A stretch of DNA of 64,000 nt. Source: Luscinia megarhynchos. Lineage: Eukaryota > Chordata > Aves > Passeriformes > Turdidae. Both the position numbers and the translations under genes were made by a program. The notes beneath the pieces are model-generated. The model saw only the letters and a list, made by a program, of their open reading frames with translations, was not told where the DNA came from and ran no database searches. Below, one piece after another: positions 11,346 to 23,250 of this stretch. How positions within the stretch are numbered: position 1 is the stretch's first letter; every line of letters starts with the position of its first letter. The stretch spans positions 4,196,699-4,260,698 of the forward strand of contig CM067584.1 in assembly GCA_034336665.1 (NCBI GenBank). Reading direction: 5' to 3'.

Positions 11346-13285
11346 ATTTTTCAATACTTTTTTTTAAATGAAGTCTCTGAGTTTTAGTTCTGTGAGGAAC
11401 TGGTTTGGGAACGTGGCAAAAGGATTTATAGAGATGTTCTGTGGTCCTTTGTGAGCTGACACAAGGATGTTGATGTTCACACAGGACTGGGCTTTGATTT
11501 AGGTGCTCTTGGTCACTCTTGGATAGATGACCAAAATACCAGGAGTCTTTATAGCTGTTGGGTTGGAGCCTTTTCCCTGTTTATGCTGCTCACTAGAGAG
11601 GGTCACTTCAAAGGCAGATGAGTTCTAATCATATCCCTGTGTCAGAAAATCCTCCTTCCTTGGAGCTTCAAAACCCACACATGTGGAATTTGGAAATATG
11701 GATTTCTCAGGCTCTTCTCTACCTCGAAACTGGTCCCACCAATGCTCCCAGTCTGGCTGGACTCAGTGCCAGTGTTTTGGTCTTTATACACCAAAGAATG
11801 GACCCAAACCAAAGATGTTCCCTCCAGAAATCATGCAGACAAACAATACACAGACTCAACTTGAGAGAAACCCTTCTCAAGTGCTGGGTTTTGCAATTAA
11901 ACCTTGTCCTAAAGACAGTGGGACACAAGGAGGGGACGTGGCATCTCTTATTTTAATGCCTGGTTCTTGGCACAGTACCAGGTACCTGAAGGGAAGGACT
12001 AACTGCTGACTTATTTAAGTTCTTGTCTCATAACCAAAAAATCCCTTACAAAGGACACTGATCCAGGTTTGAGTTTACAAAGTGTCTGTGTGGATTTCCT
12101 GAGCCTGCCTAGGGAGTGGTGCTCTTTTTGCTGCTTATTTGGCTGCTGGTTTATCAGGCTGAGAGATGAAAAATGTCCCTCTTGCCTAATATTTGAGCCT
12201 GGTTTGCTTAGGGTTAATACTACCACTGCTGCTACTACTACTACTATAACAATAAGAGTTCCCAGGATCTAGGAACACACATTTTCTAAACCTTATCTCC
12301 AAAAAGGTGGGGCTCAAACTCTGACTTATTTTAGCAAAGAGCTGCAGGGGAGAAAAGTGATTCAGTTAAATATATGAATGAATGAGTCAATGAATGAATG
12401 AATGATTTAATAAGCCTGTTCATTAATTCACTTAATCAGATAAAGAAGCAGTGATATCTCACCATGTGCTTTTCTGCATCTGAATCTTTATAAAACCAAT
12501 ACTCAGGATAATAAGAAAGGCCATGCTGATTTCCCAGTGTGAGCACTGACCAAGTGATGCTGACCTGGGAAACATAAAAACTCATGTTACATAATCTGAT
12601 TTCAAATGAAAAGAGCTGCATAACTGTATTTTCCTCCTTTTGTTCAGCATGATAAGGGAGACTGTGTCAGTGAAGGAGTTTTAAATGTTTTGGTGATGGA
12701 GGAACCAGAAATTAATTGTTGTTCATTGCATTTTTCCTTCCCACTGAGCATGCCAGGACAGAAAAGTCACAAGTCATCAAAGCTGGCCAGAAGTGCAGCA
12801 ATCCTCTCAGAAATTGGGTGTCTACAGTGATGCATGGTCTGCAAAAGAAATTTAAAAAACAAAAAATCAGAAAATGAACACCAGGCAGCAAATACAATTA
12901 TTTTTTGCAATTCCAAGCCTACATGAAGGGTAATGTAATACACTTCAGAGACAAGCAAGAGAAGCAGGAAGCCCTTAAGAAAGGAATCAGTCATTGAACT
13001 GGAACATCCTTATGTCCCATGCAGGGAAATTCAGCTAGGAAAGCTCTCTCTGAAACAAAATCCACACCTCAGTGCATCAGAGGCAGAGAAACCTCCCTGT
13101 TTCCATCAGTGCAGAACCATCTCTCACAGGAGGGAAGTTACCCACCACTTCCAGCAGCTTCTCTTGTCCTGAAGGAATGTTCTGGGTTATCGGAAGCTCT
13201 GTGTTGGCAACTGGCCATTGTTAAGGAGTAGACAAGAAGCAGGAATTCTCACTTTGGAGACCTCAAATTGGCCTGTGTGCCTTTC
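11346..13285. other. Gene-free stretch with a short (GAAT)n microsatellite
   Basis: Nothing coding was recognised. Small simple repeats occur at about 12225-12246 (CTA units) and 12373-12408 (GAAT units). Confidence 0.55.
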
Positions 13286-13289
13286 CTTG

Positions 13290-13590
13290 GTGCATTTTAT
13301 GCTATAGGAGAGCAGTGAAAAGGATAATGCAACATAGTTCTTTGTGCAATAAGAGCTTTATTTAAAAAAGCACCACACTTATATAGGGTAGTTCGTGCAA
13401 AACAGAATAGAAAAGACTCATTGGGCCAAGAAGGCAACACCTCTTTGAAATCATGCTTTGTGCAAAACATCATGTAGTTCACAGGGGTTTAATCATTGTT
13501 ATAATTTCTTGTCCTTGTGCAGTCTGAGAAACCCAAGGGTTCCAGGCTGCTTTTCCCTGGTTCCCAGCAGCCTCCAACAACACTTCCTGA
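13290..13590 (-). mobile_element. LTR-like dispersed repeat, copy 1
   Basis: About 300 bp shared with 22941-23250 in the same orientation. Read on the minus strand it has a TATA-like CTATATAAGTGTGG followed by an AATAAA signal about 20 bases on, a layout typical of a retroviral LTR promoter and polyadenylation region. The copy is diverged and its exact ends and target duplication are unclear. Confidence 0.55.
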
Positions 13591-13619
13591 CCCCTGGTAA
13601 AAAATACTCTTATCAAAAT

Positions 13620-13830
13620 CACTTAGGGTTGAAAAGCCCTCTGGGAGCATCGAGCCCAGGCTGTGCCCAATCCCCACCTTGTCCCCAGCCCAGAGCTCCC
13701 AGTGCCACCTCCAGCCCTTCCTTGGACACTCTGGGGATGGGGACTCCAAACCTCCCCGGGCAGCCCCAGCCAAGATCCCTTTCCTGCTGAGGAGGGTAAA
13801 TCCCCTTTGGTACAACCACTGAGCCTCCAG
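13620..13830 (-). mobile_element. CR1 LINE 3' fragment
   Basis: Wording such as CCAGCCCTTCCTTGGACACT and CCCCGGGCAGCCCC is the reverse complement of CR1 3' sequence. Adjacent to the LTR-like copy at 13290-13590. Confidence 0.7.
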
Positions 13831-15844
13831 ATTTCATCTTCACCCCACGTCAGAGCAGAAGGAAAACCTTTCTTCAAGAGAGAAACACATCAATCCTCCA
13901 ACTTTGGGATTGTACCCATGTTCCCACCCTGGCCCTGCTCCTCTCCTTTACTCTGGGTGCAGAAATACAGACCCAAAAAACTCTGGACAAAAGCTTCTGC
14001 TTGACAAAAACTCTTCAAACAAGCACATCACTGCACAGGAATTCACTCTCCAAATTTCATTGAGCTGAAAACGCTCTGAGAGCTGTAATTCAGTCCCTGC
14101 TTCCATTCCTCTTTGGATCATCACTGCCACACAGTGCACTGCATGAACTCAGGACTAATTCTAAGCAGATGGACCTGATTTCATTGCCTTTTTTTAAATT
14201 TTATTTTATTTTTATTCTGGCAAGAAAGCCAGCCACACTGGGAAACGTTCTCCTTTCACTTCTATACAAGGTAAACCAAAGCATTTCTGCTGGGGCATTT
14301 CTTTTTTGGCCTGTGTCAACTAAATGGATGCTTTCAACCAGCAGCACAGCTTCACTTTAGGTCAGTGTTTAACTGGTTCCCAAGCTTTTCTGCTGTCTCT
14401 CATTGAGCAAACAGTGGATTCCTATTTCCATGCTGCAAAAAGGTTTCCTGGCACTCACTGCTTTCTGTAGGATTAAGCTCTTAAGGGCAGACAAGTCTGG
14501 GAAGTTCCTACTACACTGGGCTGAGAGGTCAAAGCACAGCCAGCAGCCTGGGTCCAAACATTTGTGTTGGAATGGAGGTTCTCTAGGGAAATTGCCAGGT
14601 TGGGCACATTAAAACAATAACAATAATGGCAGCAAAATCAATAGAATACAAAGTGGAGAAGAACAAGGCTATTTCAAATTGCAGAGAAGTTAGGCTGAAA
14701 TAAAAAGGAAACTTTTTAGTGCAATGAAAGGAAATGTTTCAGCTCATGCTGCTTATTTTCTTCTGTGTTTGATTCCATAAAACTCTTTGAATTTGGGGGG
14801 TTTTTGGCCACTTGGCTCTGGGGTTTGTGATGTGCAAGTTCCACACACTGAGGAAGAGCAAACACCTCCTAGTGCTGCCTGCCCTGAGGGCAGCAGGGGG
14901 GACAGCTGCCCCCAAAGCACTGCACCCCTGATTTTCATCCTTTTCTTTTCCTCCCTGAGGTGTCTGTGTTGAGGACACCTCTGCTGTGTCATGGTTTGAA
15001 TTCCTTCAAGTTTCTGAGTGTGGTACAAGCACAGGAATCAGCTCCTTTAGCCCAGAAAATGTATCCTGCTTTTTGGGCTATAATTTTCCATTTCTAGAAA
15101 TCAAGCATCAGCATAGGAGTGAACATCACCCCAAACCTGCTGGGCTTTCACTTCTAACTTGTTTTTACTCAAACACTCTTGATTCATTTCAGGAATTGCA
15201 GTTTGTGGAATGAAATCTCAGAAGCCTCTGATTTGTAAGCAGATGTCCAATTTTAGGGGATAAAGATCCAGGGAACTGATGCTGAAATGCACAATTGCCT
15301 TAATTTTAGCTTGTTTTTTGAAACTGTAAAAATCACACCCATCACTCATCTCTCTTGTGCCTTGCAGGAAAATAACAAATTCCAAAGCTCCAACTTTGGA
15401 ATATCAGAGACTCCTCAGTATCAAACTAAACAGCACCTATGAAATAAAATTTTCCTGGGCATCAAAGGGAACCTGAGACACAGAGATTAAATCATGAGCA
15501 CAGAATTGACCCCACACATCCCAAATAACCTCCTGCTCTGCTCTCTTGGCTTTTCCCTTCTTGTTGGTGCCACATGTCTGAGCCAGCTGTAAAACTTTGG
15601 GTTCCCATCAAGACTCAGAGCTGGTCTGTGAAGAATAATGACCCTGCCAGTCCAACGTGGTGCCTTTCAATTCAGTGCTGGTGACCTCTGGCAGGGTACA
15701 GGGGACACTTGCTGCTGGAATCACTCCTTGGATATATTCCTGTATTTATTTCTCCCCATATGCTACAGCATATTTCACAAATATGACATTTATTTGAGTT
15801 TGAGGTAACAGTTATGGGAAGAAAAGGATGAATCATAAAATGAA
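13831..15844. other. Gene-free stretch
   Basis: Unique-looking sequence with no supported coding content, RNA gene or recognisable repeat. Confidence 0.5.
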
Positions 15845-16140
15845 GATGGAGTGGTTTGGGAGGGAATGACCTTCAGGATGAGCTATTCCAGCCCCCTGCC
15901 ATGGCAGGGACACCTCCCACTGTCCCAGGCTGCTCCAACCCTTCCTTGGACACTTCCAAATACCCATCCCAGCCCCTCCCCACCCTCATTCCACCCCAAA
16001 TCCCATTGAAATCTCCCCTTTCCCAGTTTGAAGCCGTTCCCTGTGTCCTGTCCGTCCATCCCTTGTCCCAAATCCCTCTCCAGCTCTCCTGGAGCCCCTT
16101 TAGGCCCTGGAAGGGGCAGTTTCTGTCAGTGCTCACCCTC
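15845..16140 (-). mobile_element. CR1 LINE 3' fragment, about 300 bp
   Basis: Runs from a GGTTTGGGAGGGAATGACC-like end through the CCTGCCATGGCAGGGACACC and CTCTCCAGCTCTCCTGGAG blocks, in the order expected for a reversed CR1 3' region. Confidence 0.85.
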
Positions 16141-18359
16141 TCAGGCTGAGACTTATTCCATGTAATGTGGTGTGGTGGGAATTCACCAAATTTGTCTTTG
16201 CTTCAAACAAAGTGGCTGCCTTGCATTCAGCTCAATTCCAAGTCGTTAAAAGCAGCTGCTCATTTGTGATCAGCTTAAATTTCACTGTAACTCCATTAGG
16301 AAAAGGAAAAAAAAAAGCACAGAACGAGAAATAATTAAAACCCTTCTAATGTGTTAAAGGGGCAAGTGGAATATCAGTACAAGCTCTTCCAAGTTTCAGA
16401 TTAACTTTATTATTTGGTGCAAATGAGAAGCCTCATTAGAGATCCTGGTGATCCCTGAATTTCCCTGTGCTGGTGTGACTGCAGTGCCTGTGTGGGACAG
16501 GGAGCTCTGACCCCTCAGGTGCTTCCTCACTGCCTGCAAACCATCCAAAACCATGGATGCAGCAGCAGCACAAGAAAATCAGTTTTTTTTTGTCCAAAGA
16601 ACAATCCTGATGGCTGCATCATCAAAAACCAGGACAGCTGCTGTTTTGTTCATAAAAACCCCAGATGGGAGAACATCTCCCAGCATTATTCCCTTTGGTT
16701 TAATCTTGATTTTGCTGATGTTTGTAAAGCATTGTGAGAGGCAAGAGTTCAACAACTCCCATCTGAAATAGGACATTTCTCTTTATTTCCAGCTAGGAAT
16801 ATTCCCAACATCCTGGGAATGCAGCCTGCACACCAAGGCAGCACATCTGACAACAAATCCCCTTCTCAGGAAAGCTGCCTCCTTTCCTGGTGCTCCAGAA
16901 AATTGCATTTCATCTGCAGGAGTTCTGGAAAGACGTTTGGATATTACAGTAAATATCTCTGCGGGTAGAAAACAATCCAAGCAAGACTCTTCCCTCTCTG
17001 CAGTCAAGCAGGGACTGGATGCATTCATTTAGCTGGAATTGCTCTGGTTTTGTAATGCAGGTTTCTCTGCAGGAAACAGGTAAAATGATATCCACGAGGC
17101 ACAGAGGAGAGAAAAGTCATGTAGCCATTTCCATGGATTTATTGCCAGTTAAAGGATGCTCTCAGGGCCCTTGGTGGGGTGGGGAATTGTGGATTTTCTG
17201 CTTGGCAGCCAGGCACAGCAGTGAACTGGGATCAGCCTGGCTAACCAGGGAGCCAGACTTTTCTGATTATCCCAAATTTTTCATTCTTCATTCACAGATA
17301 TTTCCTGACACCAACTCATCAGATGTCCAGGACTCCAAACATCAGGGTGAGGAAAGCAGATACTGGAGATGCTCAGCAAGACCTCCAGCCTGAGCTGGAT
17401 TTGGCCAGGAACCCCTGAATAAAGCACTAAGATCTCATGAAATAATTTCTGTCTCCCCTGAGATTATTTCTACCTTGTGGAGCCAACGTGGATCCTGCTG
17501 GTTGGCAAAGTGAGAGGGGATGGGCAAAGCAAAATGTGGTTTGCAGTTATGGATCTTTAGACCTGGCTTAAAATTAGACCTAGACCAAAATGAAATGAGA
17601 GATCCCTCCCTGACCTGAGCTTCTCTCCCTTGGGGGTGGAGCAGGGAGTGGCTCAGTTTTTATTAGGGGAGCAGTAGGAAGGGATAACAGGGCTCAGGCA
17701 CTGCTGAGTTGGCACCTTGAGGAGTTTTGAGAGGCCTGTGCTTTAACCCCAGGTGAATTCAGATTTTCTGAGTAATCCTCACGAGCAAAGCTCGTTGCTG
17801 TCCCAAACCCAGAATTCCACCAGCAGCAGTGACTGCCCAGCTCTGCCTCCAGCCAGACCCTCCAGGCGAGGAGCAGAGCCTTGTTTTGGGGGAAAATCTG
17901 AAAACACAGCCTTGAAAACCCTGGGGTGGGGAGAGGATCAGCTGCATTGCAAACAAAAAACCAATTTACAGAAAACAACTGTGGATTTCTACAGCAACAC
18001 TGCTGATTCCTCTTGTTCAAATCCACGGCTTTAAGAGCTGAGAAGGGAAAGTGAGCTGTGAAAAGCTTTTTTTGCCTGCAGCAAATTCATCCAGAGGGTA
18101 CATTATATCCAGGGTTCCTTCCCTCAGATAATTTGTTGGCAAAGCAAGTGCAGCTTCAGCAACGTTGGACTTTTGTTCTCAGTAAAATTACTTGGCTGCT
18201 GGATCAGCCTTTGACTGTAAGTGCTCCTGTCATCCCACAGAATATTTGAAATAAAAGGATGCTGGACTGTGTTTTTTAGAGTTGGGTCCAACAACCAGCT
18301 CCAAACCTTTTTAAAGTATTTTTAAGAGGAGGGTGGGAAAGAATTATTTATTTTGAGGA
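16141..18359. other. Gene-free stretch
   Basis: No supported gene or clear repeat. Several short open frames, none convincing. Confidence 0.5.
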
Positions 18360-18890
18360 AGAAATTATAAAAATACCTGAAAAAAAAAGGTTTTGTGTGT
18401 GTAAATGATAAAATTATAAGAAATTATAAAAATATCTGGGAAAAAAAAGAGTTTAATTGTATGTGTAAATGGTAAAATTATAAGAAATTATAAACATACC
18501 TGGGAAAAAAAGAGGGAAAGTGTTTAATTGTATGTGTAAGTTATAAAATTCTAAAAAATTGTAAAAATACCTGGGAAAAAAAGAAAGTGTTTAATTGTAT
18601 GTGTAAATGATAAAATTATAAGAAATTATAAACATACCTGGGAAAAAAGAGGGAAAATTTTTAATTGTATGTGTAAATTATAAAATTTTAAGAAATTATA
18701 AAAATACCTGGGAAAAAAAGAGAGAAAGTTTTTAATTGTGTGTGTAAATGATAAAATGATAAGAAATTATAAAAATACCTGGGGAAAAAAGAGAGAAAGT
18801 TTTTAATTTTGTGTGTAAATGATAAAATGATAAGAAGTTATAAAAGTACCTGGGAAAAAAGAAAGTGTTTAATTTTATGTGTATGTATGC
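18360..18890. repeat. AT-rich minisatellite, about eight units of 59-71 bp
   Basis: Each unit reads roughly GAAATTATAAAAATACCTGG, then a run of A/G of varying length, then TTTAATTGTATGTGTAAATG. Eight units can be counted. Length differences lie mostly in the A-rich run. The array is not part of any recognised gene. Confidence 0.93.
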
Positions 18891-21204
18891 AAATGTGCAA
18901 TGAGACCAGAAATCAGGTGAAGGAAAAACTGTTTGTTCTTGAAGTAAAAAATGCAGCTCTGACACACAACAAGTCCTGTTGTGCACAGATTACATTTGCT
19001 GTCGATTTTTCTTTCCCAAACCTTCAGATATCTACAAATTTTTCATATTCAGATTTTAATGAATAGCACAGCTCAGCTCCTTAAAAGGCTGTGTGATAAT
19101 TTCAACCAACTTATTTAAGGTGGGCCCTTAAAAATTGGCCAAAGTTTCTAGTAATTTCTAAGAGTAACTTCTTTTTTGTAAGCAAAGGGAACAATTTTTC
19201 TTCCAAACTCTTTCCATCAGTAGATATTGATCACTTAACCAAGCCAACCTTTCAGCTGTGAAAGGCCTTTGATTAAAATTTCCCTTGGCAGTGCCTTGGG
19301 TTAGATATTTTATCATCATCATGAATACTAAAACTCCATAATGTACAAAAAGGAAATGAAATGAGAAGCAGTAACCTGATGGAAGAAGTGGAAAATTGTG
19401 TATCAAATGCCAAACACACTCCTGGCCCACTTTACATACTGTACAGTCAGTTAAAAGAAAATCTCAGGGCTAAAAAATTTCTATTTAATTTAAGCATTTT
19501 GAGTAGCACCTCTAAATCTTGCTGGGTTTGTTAAGAGGCTGCAGATTTCCTGCTGTGCTTTTGTGGTAATTGGAATTCTCTCTCTGCCTCGAAAAACTGA
19601 GAGTGTTTGAATCACAAGCAACCTGTCCACCACAAAATCTGCTGTGACACAGCTGAAGTGTTGGTTTTCTTGTTTTTATCAGAAAACTCCCCACCACATG
19701 GGTAGAAAAAAGAGAGAAATATTTTGATATTCTGGATAAATGCCACTGCAGATGAGTCAGCTGCAGAGGGGAGCTCTGCTGAGGTATTTTCTTTTTGCAG
19801 AAAGAAAAAAAAATCTCTTTCAGGATTCAACAAAAAAGGCAGAAAGCAGCATTTTATCTGGCAGTGATGATCAGAGCTGATATTTAGTGGTGAGGCAGCA
19901 GTGATGATCAGACATGACAAAGGATGATGGGGTTTTTGTGTTGTAACCAGGAAAAAATGTTATTTATTGCAAGTGATCCATTCTGGGCCTGATAAAGTCT
20001 AACAGTGGCTGCCTTAACCCTTTCTTATAATGTTCTTTATTTCAGCAAGGAGCCCTTTGGAAGACAATCCCACTAATGCCACAGTGGGTTTGATTGTGTG
20101 TTCCTCCAAAACAACACTGTTTTTAAGTTAATGATGCAGAGTTGCAGCCACAGTTATTCAGGAAAAAACGAAAGAGGAAGAACAGCAGTGCTAAGACCAG
20201 GTGATTTCAAACCCACAATATTTAATGCTGATTTTATGTCCCCCTGGCAGCAATCAGAAGCCAACAGCTGTCTCAGAGTGTCTTGTTAAGCAGGATTTGA
20301 GTGCCTAATTATCATATCTGTGGATAAAACTTTGTGTTAAAAAAAGGGGGGATGCACAAGCCAGAATTTTCTATTTATTTCCACTGTAAGGTGAGCTTTA
20401 ATTAGAATTGTGTCTGCAGAATGGTTGTGGCTAGGGGCAGGGAATTTTTGAATCCCACTCTTAGCAAAACTACTCTCAGTGGGTTTCCAGAACAGATGAA
20501 TGGAGAGCTTGTGCTGGCAGAATTACACCCCTGAAAGGTTAAACCTGTCAGAATGCAGCCTGAAACACAGAACACTAACTCTGCCATTTATTGGGGTAAA
20601 TATTGATTGGCCCCTGCAACAGCAACCTGCCCAGGGGCTCCCAAATTCCTGCAGAGGATCTGGAAGCAACAACTGCAGGAGCAGAAGCTGCCCAGAGTTT
20701 CATTGGTTCCTCTCCCCATTTCAGCTCCCAGCCAACAAGCTGGCTGTTCATCCAGCGTGAAATGATTTTTGGAATTTGTATCCATTATCTGAGGCAGAAA
20801 GAAAACAACTCTCCCTGTTTACTGTGCCAGCAAAGAGCTTCCAGTAACACCGGGATGATTGGGAAAGAAAGCTGGGTCTGGCTTTGTTTTGCTAAAACTC
20901 TGTGGAGGTGCTTTGCATCTTCTTCAGGATGTTCCTTGGCCTCGTTTTCTTTCAGCTAATTACTTGGGTATCATGGTCTTGCCCAAAGCAGATAAAAGAG
21001 TTAGAACTCGTTAGCAACTGACATTCAGCTGGGTTGTGGTTCCTCAGCAGGAAAACCAGAGGTCCTGTAGGAAAGAGCCAGGGGGGTTTTCCACACCTTT
21101 CAGACCTCAGTGCTCTTTGAGGCAGCAGAAGATGCAATTCCAGCAGCCACATTCCAGCTGCAGACACAGCTGGCAGGTACTTCCATGTTTTCCCAAGCTT
21201 GTCC
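18891..21204. other. Gene-free stretch
   Basis: Unique-looking sequence with no supported gene. Confidence 0.5.
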
Positions 21205-21265
21205 CTGAATGGATGGGGTTGGAAGGGACCCTGGTGGTTTGTAGTGCAACCCTCTGCTCCAGAAC
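21205..21265 (-). mobile_element. Short CR1 LINE 3' fragment
   Basis: A GGATGGGGTTGGAAGGGACC phrase marks the reversed CR1 3' end; the rest is diverged. It lies about 50 bp before a solo LTR. Confidence 0.55.
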
Positions 21266-21315
21266 CCATTTCTCAGGTTTGCCACAGGACCAGACAAAGC
21301 CTGGATAATGATGTC

Positions 21316-22031
21316 TGTCTTGGTTTGAAGGACAGGTGTCTTCTAATAAAGGCAGAAGCTTCTCTTTGAAATGGAGAATGTAAACCCCCTCCCTCCAAAT
21401 TATTATTATTATAATTTTGAAATTAAGCGGCTCTTAGGCAAAGATAGGGAAATTAGGAACAACAGTTCTTTACTAGGAAAATTAAAATAGAAATGCAGTA
21501 TTACACAGAACAATCCCAAACCCTGCCAGAGTCAGAATCCAAGCTGACACCCGTCAGTCAGGCAGGGTGTTGGCAGCAGTCCCATTCAATGGTGGCTGCA
21601 TCCTCCTGCAGTGGCAGGTGTGGTTCAGCTGGAGCAGTGCTCCTGTAGAAGGTGCAGTTTTCCTCTGAAGCTCCAGGGATGATGTGGAAGGGTCTGGTTT
21701 TCCTCTGGAATCCAGTGGAAAGAAGGTGCCTTGCTGTCCAAAATCTCAGTTTTTATCTGGGTAGGAAATGTTTGTCTCCTCCCCCTGGGTGGAGCATCTG
21801 CCAGTGGGATGATGTAATTTTATCAGTCATGCCCTGGGACTCAGTGGCCATTAACAGGAGATATCTCCTGGAGGGAGGATGGGCTGTGGGAAAGACAAAG
21901 ATGATTGCCCCAGCTGGTTTAAAGCTGGCCCATTAGCAGATAATATGTGCCAGGAGATCAGGGTCACTGCCCCACCCGGCTGCAGCAGATGGGGACAGAA
22001 TTCACATTTCTGGCCACATCAACCCAACACA
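21316..22031 (-). mobile_element. Solo LTR of an endogenous retrovirus, copy 1 (complete)
   Basis: A 716-bp element with ends TGTCTTGG...CCAACACA, bounded by a perfect 5-bp target duplication ATGTC (21311-21315 and 22032-22036). Near-identical copies lie at 44279-44992 and 57155-57855. Read on the minus strand it has a TATA-like GATAAAAACTG and a later AGTAAAG signal, so I place its sense on the minus strand. No internal gag, pol or env sequence flanks it, so it is a solo LTR. The family resembles the ERVL-type LTRs of songbirds; that assignment is from memory of the wording. Confidence 0.88.
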
Positions 22032-22594
22032 ATGTCACACTGGTAGCGTCCCCCTCAAATAAAAGAAGTCTTTAGACGTGGACTTTGCCTTTTAAAAAGG
22101 TGCTTCAGTTCTATTTTCTTCTATTTAATTGCTGCTTGCACACAGATAAACTAATGAGTTAATTCTTAGTCCTGATGGTGGCAGTTGAATAATTGTCCCC
22201 CTTGGTGTGTGTGTGGAGACTTGTCCTTTGAGGTTAAAGCATATCAGTGAGGCAACTCTAACTAATTCTGTTTTAGTGGTTATTTTCAATTGTAAATGTA
22301 AAAAACCCTATTCTGTTATTGATAGTTAATTTAATGGAAACCATAGGAAACCCATTAGGGCATAATGTGAATTAAATAACTCTTTGATTTCCTTTGTTGG
22401 AAAAGATTGATCTAAATATGACATTTTAATCTTATTCAGAATTGTGGGTGCCTTGATCCTGCCATGAAATCCCCTTACAACCTCATAATCCATCAGTATT
22501 GACTTGCTCTAGACTGGGAAACACTGCAAAATGCCAGATGTTTGTGAAGCTGCCAGAATCAGAAGGGATTATCAGCCTTTGATAGTGAATCCCA

Positions 22595-22775
22595 GAATGG
22601 TTGGGGTGAGAAGGGATTTTAAATCCCATCCAGTGCCACCCCTGCCATGGGCAGGGACACCTCCCACTGTCCCAGGTGGCTCCAAGCCCCATCCAACCCA
22701 GCCTTGGACACTTCCAGGATTGGGGCAGCCACAGCCTGTTACAATAATTCAAACTGGATGGTTGGGTTGTGGAAC
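22595..22775 (-). mobile_element. CR1 LINE 3' fragment
   Basis: AGAATGGTTGGGGTGAGAAG followed by the CCTGCCATGGGCAGGGACAC and CCTTGGACACTTCCAG blocks in reversed CR1 order, ending near GGAACAGGTTC. Confidence 0.85.
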
Positions 22776-22940
22776 AGGTTCTTTTCTGAAGATGGAGAAA
22801 CCTGGGCACAGCCACATCCCTTCTGCAGCACAGCAGGAAGGAAAGTAAACTTCATCCCCAGTGCCACATTCTAATTCCCCAGCTCACTGTCCCTCAGGAT
22901 CCTCTGGGACCTCTCCTGCTGGTATGAGAAGATGCCAGAG

Positions 22941-23250
22941 TGTTGCATTTGGGCTGTAGGAGTGGTGAAAAGGATAATGCAACATAGTTCCTCGTGTAAT
23001 GGAGAAGCAAAAGAGCTTTATTTAAAGAAACTCCACACTTATATAGGGTGGTTTGTGCAAAACAGAATAGAAAAGACTCATTGGGCCAAGGAGGCAACAC
23101 CTCTTTGAAACCATGCTTTGTGCAAAACAGCACATCTCCAGCAGGTGTTTGATCACTGTTATAATTTCTTGTCCCTGAGCAGCCTGAGAAGCCCAAGGCC
23201 TCAAGGCTGCTTTTCCATGGTTCCCAGCAGCATCCAGTGACTCCAGAGCC
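22941..23250 (-). mobile_element. LTR-like dispersed repeat, copy 2
   Basis: The second copy of the repeat at 13290-13590, same orientation and about the same length. It keeps the minus-strand TATA-like box and the following AATAAA. It starts TGTTGCATTT on the plus strand, as an LTR edge would. CCAGAG occurs on both sides but the right edge is not certain. Confidence 0.55.

Noticed and set aside
13290..23250. A complete 9.9-kb provirus bounded by the two LTR-like copies
   Set aside because: The interior has CR1, minisatellite and a younger solo LTR but no gag, pol or env frames; the copies are more likely independent insertions.
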